Shown here: one piece after another, positions 11,583 through 20,013 of the stretch
Layout: each line of letters begins with the position of its first letter
How positions within the stretch are numbered: position 1 is the first letter of the stretch
NCBI RefSeq assembly: GCF_000224145.3
Contig: NC_020167.2
Coordinates: 6,959,083-7,023,082, forward strand
DNA from: Ciona intestinalis
Taxonomy: Eukaryota > Chordata > Ascidiacea > Phlebobranchia > Cionidae
Length of the DNA: 64,000 nt
Direction of reading: 5' to 3'
The notes under the pieces: generated by a model
Seen by the model: the letters and a program-made list of their open reading frames with translations, nothing else
The model's database searches: none
What the model was told of the DNA's origin: nothing
Made by a program: the position numbers and the translations under genes

Positions 11583-12202
11583 GGCAGTGTAACCTGACAC
11601 GGTAAGTTATCCGGGTTTTTCTCAATTGATTAATGTAAAGCAGTTTGCCCACATTTTATCATTAAATTTAAGGGTGTAAACGATATCCGTGGATCTGAAA
11701 TAAAAACAGCTTTACAAACCTATCACGATCTACCTTATTACTATTAACACATGCTTAGATAATATTAGCATTAGACGAACAGACAACTCTACAAACAAAA
11801 CTGCACAACCTGCATTGAAATTCTTACCAAACAAACACAGCATGATAAAAAAGTTAAGAAAAAAATCTAATATTTTTCAACATAGAAATCTAACATTAAT
11901 CTATTTAAAATGCAATATCTTTATATTCTGTTTCGGTAATAATATACAGTTGTACTTAAAATCGACTATGTATAAACTTTTCATTATAGGTTACTAAAAA
12001 TGCTGCAAAAACTAATAATAAACGAATGCACTATATCGTAAGGTGACATTTTTCAAACAGCCACATTGGCAAAACTGCGCCACCTATTTGCATTGTAGGT
12101 CGGTGCTTCAACAAACGTTGTGTAGCGTCTTGAGTTGTGTCTGTATGTAAAGTATACACAATAAAGCTGTAAAAGGGCATAAGCTAAATTGGATTATCAT
12201 CA
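11583..12202. promoter_or_regulatory. divergent promoter region mitofusin / RBM42
   Basis: About 620 bp lie between the mitofusin start and the first ATG on the RBM42 side. It is AT-rich (11.6-12.05 kb) with a more GC-balanced end. No coding signal was seen. Promoter function is inferred from the divergent layout. Confidence 0.4.
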
Positions 12203-12506
12203 ATGATCAAGCCGAAAATAACAAAAGTGGGGTTTGAAGAACATTGCCAGAAACGGTTAAATTTACCTGGTAAGTGTTTTTCGTATTACAACCTTGTGTG
12301 CATTGTTGTACCTACACGTATCCCATGATTTTACTGCCATTTCCGCAACAAGTCATGCATTTACATTTACTATATCATATGTCTTAATTCCAATTATAAC
12401 ATGGCAATGTTATTTAATTTATTGATTTTTGCATTTAAACCAATTTATCATTCTCATTATAGACTTTAACTCCTGGTCCTCTGGCTCACTCTTTTACTGG
12501 AAGTAG
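12203..12506 (+). CDS. possible 36-codon upstream ORF in the RBM42 leader (spliced)
   Basis: ATG 12203 opens MIKPKITKVGFEEHCQKRLN up to a good donor (cctg|gtaagtg) after 12269. Splicing to the acceptor at 12461-12462 continues the frame for 14 codons (DFNSWSSG...) to TAG 12504-12506. That is 25 nt before the RBM42 start. It has no recognised homology. It could be a translated uORF that tempers RBM42 expression, or an unused leader ORF if the RBM42 mRNA begins by trans-splicing at 12463. Confidence 0.35.
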
Positions 12507-12531
12507 TCGTTTGAAACTTTCATCTTTCAAG

Positions 12532-14993
12532 ATGGATTCGGACATGGCAGCCGAGATGGCTCGGTTTGAAGAGGAAATTGCATCCGGGCCAGCTCTTCCT
12601 CCATCCTCTTCATTCCCTCCTCGTGATGGTGATATGCCCTCGAGGATGTTCCTACCTCACTCAGTCCGAGGAAGGAACAAGGAAAGCTCCAATCAAAGCA
12701 CCGATTTTCATTCGGCAATTGAAGAAAACTCAAAAAATGAAAGTGGATTTAATGGAAGTAATAATGGACCACCAAGACCTGGTGGTTCTATGGGCCCGGG
12801 GCCAATGAATCGTGGTCCACCTATGGGACCCCGTCAAGGTGGACCTATGGGTCCTGGTGGTCCTATGGGTCCAGGGCCAAGTGGTCCTATGGGTCCTGGG
12901 GGTCCCATGCGCCCTGGTGGTCCTATGGGCCCTGGGGGACCAATGGGCCCAGGACCTAACATGATGCCACGAAATATGAATAACTTTGGGCCGAACATGG
13001 ATGGTGGATCAATAGGTCCTCAACCTCCTCCAATGCCGGGTTTCTTCCCTCCTCCTGTTCTTCCGGACTTTACCGACCTTCTTCCGGTCCCAGAATCAAA
13101 ACCAGTGTACTCCTCAGCTCCTGTAATAACAAAGCAGCCAACAGTAAAACGAAAAGCAGAGAAAGCATCGAAAAAGGAAAAAAAGAAGTCTAAATCCTCG
13201 AAAGACGGAAACAATGCTGAAGGAGTTCTTGTTGGACAACCGGTGAGATTGCATACCACGTACAGATATATTTTATCTTTCATAATTTGATACAGTGGCA
13301 TGACCATTTGGCATGTCTGTAGGACTGCAGCTCATATAAAATATGTTAAGCCGAACCCAAGGACATTTAAATTTACTTTTAAATCTTTAAACAATAATAA
13401 TAATGGCCTGTAAATGAAATCGCTAGTTACGATATTGAATGCTAATTTAAGAAAAGTAGTGTGTAACACCTTAAATGAACAATTTATAAACCCTTTTCTT
13501 AGGAAGTCACCATGCCAGTAGTAGCAGAACCTGTAAAACCACAAGTTCAAATTGTCCCTCCACCAGCATTCAATCAACAACCATATGGAACACCACCTTT
13601 GATGTCTCTGTACCAACGTAACCCGCCCACAACCTCCAATCAACAAGGTATTCAAACCATATTTCTAAAATCTTAAATAAGTTAAATGTTTCAAAGAATT
13701 TCTACTTACAGTATTTCGATTTCAAAATCATTTAAAAAGTATAAATGTTTTTATCATTGTTATTTTATATGTTAATTAAGCTTGTTTTAAATTACAGGTA
13801 ATAAAAATCTACAGAAGAAAAAAAAGATCATACGAACTGCTGCAGGACAGAAGTGGGAAGATGCTACTTTGCAAGAATGGGATCCTAACGATTACAGGTA
13901 AAAATACATGATTTTATAAGCCTAGTGTTCTTATATATACTTTTAAATGCTGTGCTATGCCATCTGCTATTTGTTCATTTTATATGTTTTAACCATTAAA
14001 TATATTGACCTTAGTGAAGCATGGCTGTTATTTCTTGAGAATAAACCGGCACCCTGGCCCATGGCAGTGTTTAGCCCGCCTGCCCCTAACCCAGACTAAG
14101 GGTTTAAGGCTCATCATTGATACCATTGTGGACAGTTGTCTTAAAAAACACATACATACAGATACGGGGTAACTCGTAACGTGGGACACATTTTATGGAA
14201 TAGTACATTCGTGTTATAACAAGTTAACAACTGTCGGTAATCAAGTTACGTTTAATTATTCATTTTATTTTTTTGAAAGAATATTCTGTGGCGATCTTGG
14301 TAATGAAGTAACTGATGACACATTGGCGAGAATATTTAGCAGATTTTCTTCGTTTCAAAAAGCAAAAGTAATTCGAGAGAAGGGGTCAAAGAAGAGCAAG
14401 GGGTTGGTTTGGTTCATTTGTTTTTGTGTAATATTCTGTTTCTGTGTAAACACTCTACTTGACCCTGTACAATTTATAATGGTTGTGGCCTGTCCTTATT
14501 TTAACGGATTTCTTTATATGAAGGAAAAGTGTTAGTATATTTGCAAACTGTATTTTTACAATAACAACGTGCCCCTTATTTTTCTTTCTCCGGAAAAAAG
14601 TGGTTGTAATAGCAAAAGTTTAATGCTCATAACGCTGTGTTTAGATTTATTTTCTTATATTAAGAGATTGGTATTCTGCGCTTTTTGTTACTTGAGCTGT
14701 GACACATACAAGGCCAAAGTGCCAATTGCTAAATACTAGTACTGTAAGTATATAGGGTTGTAATTTTTTAAGAAATATTAATGTACGGGACTAAAAGATT
14801 ACTCATTTGATGCAGGTATGGCTTCGTTAGTTTTAAAGATCCAAACGACTTCATTCGTGCGATGCGGGAGATGCAGGGGAAGTATGTTGGGAATCGACCG
14901 ATTAAACTCAGGAAGAGCAACTGGAGGGATAGAAACGTGGATGTTGTGAGGAAGAAGGTGAAGGAGAAGAAGAAACTTGGATATAAAGTTTGA
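12532..14993 (+). CDS. RBM42: RBM42, RRM protein of the U4/U6.U5 tri-snRNP
   Basis: Exons 12532-13242, 13503-13647, 13798-13897, 14280-14402 and 14816-14993 give 418 residues. The N-terminal helix MDSDMAAEMARFEEEI matches the human MEAEMALFEQEV region and fixes the start (caagATGG). A long low-complexity stretch follows, with GPMGPG repeats (coding ~12.78-12.96 kb) and a Lys/Ser-rich patch. Then comes the diagnostic segment IIRTAAGQKWEDATLQEWDP and a C-terminal RRM with RNP2 RIFCGDLGN and RNP1 KGYGFVSF. The tail RDRNVDVVRKKVKEKKKLGY is family-specific. The exon 4 donor is the less usual gg|gttggt. RBM42 binds pre-mRNA and hnRNP K and is a tri-snRNP component (family knowledge). PPIL4 follows on the same strand after 337 bp. 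Confidence 0.94.
12781..12960 (+). repeat. exonic minisatellite encoding Gly-Pro-Met repeats
   Basis: Imperfect 12-24 bp units of ggtcctatgggtcctgg type encode GPMGPG runs in the RBM42 linker. This is typical of length-variable coding repeats. Confidence 0.85.
14040..14235 (+). repeat. tRNA-derived SINE, degraded
   Basis: Head blocks (ccatggcagtgtttagcccg and gggtttaaggctcatc, a mutated B box) are followed by acatacagatacggggtaac and a short tail. It is internally deleted relative to the 32.7 kb copy. It lies in the RBM42 intron before exon 4. Confidence 0.65.
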
Positions 14994-15330
14994 TCTTTTA
15001 ATGATGGAGTAAAAGATGAAGATGCAAGTGAAGTGGAAGCACGGATGACTTTATACATAAATCAAAACTTTGTTCGTTTTAGGTGAAATTTACAGCAAAA
15101 ATTAATAAGATACAGGTTTTGGACTTACAAAAGCAGCATCGGCTGTTTTGTATTTACAACTTTATAAAAATGTGGACTTCCTGTAAACTAATATATCAAT
15201 GATTTTAATTTAATGCAATGTGTAGCATTGTTAGGAACTTCATCACTTTATAAAGTACTGAGATTTCCCTGTCCGCTACTATACATGTTACCATTGACAA
15301 TTTTTTCATGGTAGGAGTTTAAGTTAAGAA
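14994..15330 (+). other. RBM42-PPIL4 intergenic spacer
   Basis: The 337 bp between the RBM42 stop and the PPIL4 ATG contain no AATAAA on the plus strand. An AG with a T-rich lead (caattttttcatggtag, AG at 15313-15314) lies 16 nt before the PPIL4 ATG. This fits either a very short intergenic region or an operon-type trans-splice acceptor. Confidence 0.45.
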
Positions 15331-18300
15331 ATGTCTGTGATTATTGAAACAACAGTAGGGGATATAGTTGTTGATCTGTATGTGAAAGAAAGACCAAGAG
15401 CTTGTTTAAACTTTCTTAAACTTTGCAAAGTGAAATATTACAATTACTGTTTGTTTCATTCCGTACAAAGGAACTTCGTTGCACAAACTGGAGATCCAAC
15501 AGGTGAGTTTTACCTTTTTATATACAAACTATTAAACAATTTGTTAAGTGTTGTTTGTTTTATAAAACCTGTGAATATTTAGTTTAAAATTTGTATCCGT
15601 CTTTGTTATTCTGTATTAATCTCTGCCACGACGGACATTTTGTAAACGCGGATGTTTTACAAAAACAGAATACGGCACTTCCTGATGAAATCTTGTGACT
15701 GCAAGGCAGTCATTTTTTATTGAAAACCATCATCACAATTCTTAAATCCCTATGCCTTGATGAGCAGAATCAAATTATTTACGTTAAACTTGAATTAGTA
15801 ACTAATGTTACAGGGTCGGGCAGAGGAGGGGAATCTATTTTCAGATCACTTTACGGAGATCAAGCAAAATTTTTCGATGCAGAAAAAGTTCCAAAAATAA
15901 AACATAAGAAAGCAGGTACAGTCATGCTAATCATTGTGCCCTAACGCCAAAAATCCTAATATAATTTAAAGTCTTAAACCTCCAGGTACTGTGTCAATGG
16001 TAAATGATGGAAATGGTTTTCACGGCTCCCAGTTCCTTATTACTTTGGGTGAAAACTTGGACTCATTGGATGGAATACACACAGTGTTTGGGTGTATTGC
16101 TGAAGGTAGGAAATAAACATTATAACTGTGTGTGTGTGCCACAAATCTGTGTTCCCATGCATTAAGTTTTTTTATTGCAAAATATTAATGATAGGGTATG
16201 TACATAAAAAATAATTTTTGAATGTATTGTTTTTGTATGATATGTTTGTATGTATCGCTGAAGGTGGGAAATTATCTTCATATATACCATGTACGGTTAT
16301 CTGCTAAATGGACTCAGTAGTGGCATCATAGAACCATTTACATTAAAAGCTGTTTCTAGATTTCTTGCAAGTAATTTCTATATATCTTAATGCTCCCATT
16401 TCTGGTCTGCTGCGATTTGCAGTTAATTTAAAAAGCAATTATTGGTCAATTTTTATACATTACTAGTAGACTATTAGCAACTGAACATATTTGTCATTCA
16501 GTCCCAGATTTAAAATCAAAATTTCTATCATTTGTTAGTAACAAAATAAAAATTTAATGCATTTGCATTTTGACAATGTTTTAAATTTATCCAGGGTTTG
16601 ACGTTATTTTAAAAATAAATGAAACATTCTGTGACAACCAACACCGACCGTTTCAAGATATTCGCGTCACACACACTGTTATACTAGATGATCCATTAGA
16701 CGATCCACCAGGTGATTTTGAATATTAATTTTAAATTTTAAATATTGGTTTCATATAATTTCAATTTTAACGGAGTAAAGTCACTAAAATAATTTTAAAA
16801 ATTTATTATAGTTTTGAATTTTAACTGGTTATAATATTTTTAAAAAGGTAAGTTCATTCATTCAGATTATGTATATATATACTGCTTTTTGTAAAATTTA
16901 ATTTATAAAACATTTAATGAAATGGTAATAACTTCTCTTTAATTACGATTTTCTTCTCTTATTTAGGACCTGTGATCCCAGAGAAATTGTATACATCTAT
17001 ATTTATTGATTTTTTATGAAATTTAATTCATAAATCTTTTTAATAAAAGAGGAAATGTTTTTACAAATAAAAAAATTACAATTTATTTTTTATTTGACAA
17101 TTAAAAATTCTTGAATTTCATTTTTCTCTTTTTTAGGCCTTGTTATCCCAGATCATTCTCCAGAGCCAACCAAGGAGCAAATTGAAGGTTGCTTCCGCAT
17201 AGGAGCGGATGAGGCACTTCAGGATGAGGAAGAAGATGAAGAAGTTGTTGCCGAGAAGGAGGAATCTAAAGATGCGGATCACCGAGCACAGGTTGAAATA
17301 TTTTGATTTCTTAGGCAATTTTTTTCACCATTTTTTGGGGATATTTTTTCCCTATTTTGGAGGAATTAGGTTAATCTGCATATTAACAAGCAAAAAAACT
17401 GCTTATAGACTAGTTGTGAGGATACAGTTTTATAATTCTTTCAATGTTATTTGTTTACTACCAAATGGGACCGGGTAATAGAATGAAAAGGTGTCCTATC
17501 TTCCCCCACCATCCTTTATGAACTTTGTACCCACAGGTTCTTGAAATCATTGGAGACATTCCAGACAAGGATGTTAAACCACCAGATAATGTTTTGTTCG
17601 TTTGTAAACTAAATGCAGTCACCACAGATGAAGATTTGGAAATTATTTTCTCCAGGTGAGTCCCAGTTACCAGAAGTTTCTTAACATTTGAAGTTTTTTT
17701 TGTTGGTATTTTAAGCATTTCTCGAGTATTTTTTTTTTTTTCTGAGGTTAATATTGCGTTACTTTCTGTTCTAACTTTTTTACTTTCTTTTTCCGAATCA
17801 GCTAAATGTCTAGTTATAAATTATCACACATGTAACTTTGTGAGTGATTTTTGTTCTGTTTCATATCTCTCATTCCCACTTACAAGCTTCCATGTTGACA
17901 TCGTTCAGTTATGATATGAGCGCCTTTTTTATAAGCCACGGCCTTAAGATTACCATTATATTGAGCGTGCCAGAATTGTTATGTTACATTTTCATCACAA
18001 ATACTAATTACAGGTTCGGATTTTGGCATAGTTTAGTTATGATATGAGCACCTTTTTACTAAGCCACGATTACTATTTTATTGAGCGGTGAGAATTTTAA
18101 CGTTACATTTCCTCACAAATACTAATTACAGGTTTGGCACCATCATATCATGTGAGATCATACGGGATTACAAGACTGGTGATTCACTACAGTATGCCTT
18201 TGTTGAGTTTGAGACACCTGACATGTGTGAGAAAGCTTACCAGAAGATGGATAACGTTCTAATTGATGACAGGAGGATACATGTCGACTTCAGTCAGTCG

Positions 18301-19387
18301 GTTTCAAAACTTAACTTTCCCAGATTTAATGCCACCAAAGTAAGTAGATTGTTCTTTTGTGATAAAGCTCATTTTTCCAGGGTGTTCTCAGGAATAATTA
18401 GGCTAATGTAAAAAGTAAAACTGACTTGTAGACCACCTTTTGGGTATAGTTGTCATGCTTTTTATTTAATAACTTGTTGAGTAGTTTTACCCTCAGCGTA
18501 TTTTAACGAATGTCACTTTATTGTTAGTTTAATATTTCCGCAATATTTGAAGAGCTGAATAAAGTTACGTTTTTTTTTATTCTTTTAGAAATCCAACGAA
18601 GAAATTTCCAACAAAAGCATTCGAAGACAGAAGACGCCAGATTCCCCCGACCAAAAGTACAAGCGACGTCATCGTGACGTCACGCCGCCAGTACGTCATA
18701 ATCAAAACCGTCGTGACGTCCCGCCAAGAAATCGACCAAACGACCATTCGTTAAGAAGACGTCATCGTGAAGAAAGTCCTGTTTCACGTGACCGTGACGT
18801 GTCGCATCGACGTCACCGTGATGTAGAAGACAGACGTCATCAAAGGCCAGACTCACACAGTAACTCACGCGGCCGATATCCGAGTTCCAATAATTCCCGA
18901 TCAGAACCAAATAGAAACACGCGGCGTTCGCGAACACCTGTCTCCTCCTCATCCGAAAGCGAGGAGAAGGGGAGAAAAAAACGGGCAGAGAAGAAAAGAG
19001 TGAAAGAACAAAAGAGACGCAAACGTTACTCCACTTCTTCAGGTTGGTTTAATCTTCGTCTTTATTTAATCATTACTATTGCTCAACTCTAAAGAATTAT
19101 AAAACTGTATCCTCATGACTCCAATAGATAGTTGGTAATCGTTAAAACACGACATTTGAATATTATGTGCTAAAGATGTCCGGTCTTCCCCCACCTTACT
19201 ATATATCCAGGCTAGGCGTGTTTATATCCGAGGTTCTGTGTAATTCACCCTTGTTATCCTTACAGCTTCCGAGGCCGAGGATTTGTCCTCGGATAAAGAA
19301 GTAAGATGTGGGAAGCACCGGAAAAGGTCTGTTTCCAACCATAAAGACGAGAAAGCAAAAAAGAAGAAAAAGAAGCATAGGACATGA
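15331..19387 (+). CDS. PPIL4: PPIL4, cyclophilin-RRM protein of the spliceosome
   Basis: Exons 15331-15502, 15814-15915, 15986-16105, 16595-16711, 17137-17291, 17537-17655, 18132-18339, 18589-19042 and 19266-19387 join to 522 residues (human 492). An N-terminal cyclophilin-like domain ([60 protein letters not shown]) precedes an acidic linker and one RRM ([27 protein letters not shown]). The C-terminal ~200 residues are RS/RH-rich with repeated RRHRDV units and end in a Lys run. PPIL4 acts in the activated spliceosome near PRP2 (family knowledge). AATAAA at 19564 gives a ~180 nt 3' UTR. Three introns contain decayed copies of neighbouring exon edges (see findings). Confidence 0.95.
15620..15720 (+). 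repeat. decayed retroelement-like repeat with hammerhead-like hairpin, copy C
   Basis: Lies in PPIL4 intron 1. CTGATGA (15682-15688) is followed by a perfect GACTGC-AAG-GCAGTC hairpin (15697-15711), but the GAAAC box is missing (attttt instead). A separate hairpin of ttttgtaaa/tttacaaaa lies just upstream. Confidence 0.5.
16245..16275 (+). repeat. duplicated 3' edge and donor of PPIL4 exon 3
   Basis: Intronic tgtatcgctgaag|gtgggaaat resembles the true exon 3 end tgtattgctgaag|gtaggaaat (donor after 16105). It retains a usable-looking GT. Confidence 0.75.
16955..16990 (+). repeat. duplicated acceptor and 5' edge of PPIL4 exon 5
   Basis: Intronic cttatttag|gacctgtg and atcccagag resemble the true exon 5 start ttttttag|gccttgtt and atcccagat at 17137. 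The flanking AT-rich intron (tttaatt(t/c)ataaa) is also duplicated over ~170 bp. Confidence 0.75.
17388..17515 (+). mobile_element. TIR MITE, right-half fragment
   Basis: Contains the family blocks ttgtgaggatacagttttat, tttgtttactaccaaatggg and the right terminus aaggtgtcctatcttccccc. The left end is missing. It ends ~20 bp before the PPIL4 exon 6 acceptor. Confidence 0.7.
17905..18145 (+). repeat. tandem duplication carrying the PPIL4 exon 7 acceptor
   Basis: Two ~110-bp units share tgatatgagc.cctttt and tcacaaatactaattacag|gtt. The first ends in tcggattttggc (18013-18024), the second in the true exon 7 start tttggcacc (18132). Both keep a complete acceptor. Confidence 0.85.
18660..18850 (+). 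repeat. exonic repeats of the palindrome CGTGACGT/ACGTCA type
   Basis: PPIL4 exon 8 contains many cgtcatcgtgacgt-type units encoding RRHRDV repeats of the basic tail. The DNA therefore has many self-complementary CRE-like octamers inside coding sequence. Confidence 0.7.
19091..19209 (-). mobile_element. TIR MITE, partial
   Basis: Carries agaattataaaactgtatcc, attatgtgctaaagatgtcc and a terminus cttcccccaccttactatat. The opposite terminus is absent. It lies in the last PPIL4 intron. Confidence 0.7.
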
Positions 19388-20013
19388 CCAGGTGTTACAC
19401 CAGTGGTTGCTTATTCCATTTTACCAACACTGAGTTGTTTTATTTTCATTGAAAACACAGTTTGAGACACTCGTTTTATTGGTTCGTTTTTTACCGTTAA
19501 ACTGGCGAGCACTTCATCGAAAAATAGAGATAAATACGTTTCTATAAAAATAACCGCAACGACAATAAATGTTCGCTCAGACCGCGAAGTTCAGTCCACA
19601 GAGTACAACGCGTCGTATATACAAAGCAAGGATGCTACAATACAAATGTGTCGAGCGACGCAATTCAGTGAACGCTTTTTGGCGCAACTGTAATATAGCG
19701 GTTGAAGTGACGATACAATTCATGAATTTTGTGACACAGGCGTGTAAAAATGTGGAACCGTTTTAACTGAAGATCGTTTGTGTGCCTTTTATCGGCATAC
19801 GAAGGTTTTTAGTGCAGATATACGTGTACAGATAACCAGTTTCCGTAACAAAACATGAAAAATATCAAGCGTTTATAGCAAAACCCGAGACTTACTGCAA
19901 GCACTGCATTATAATGGCAGCCATCCGTGTGCACAGTGTTTTGCAGTTGGTGCGCTTCAGCTACGATATCAGTTTCTTACAGTGGTGAGAAATAGGTTTG
20001 GTTCAAAGTCGTT
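19388..20013. other. convergent 3' UTR region PPIL4 / CCN gene
   Basis: The 626 bp hold a plus-strand AATAAA at 19564 (PPIL4) and a minus-strand AATAAA at about 19439-19444 (CCN). If both are used, the two 3' UTRs overlap by roughly 130-150 bp. No coding sequence was seen. Confidence 0.45.
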
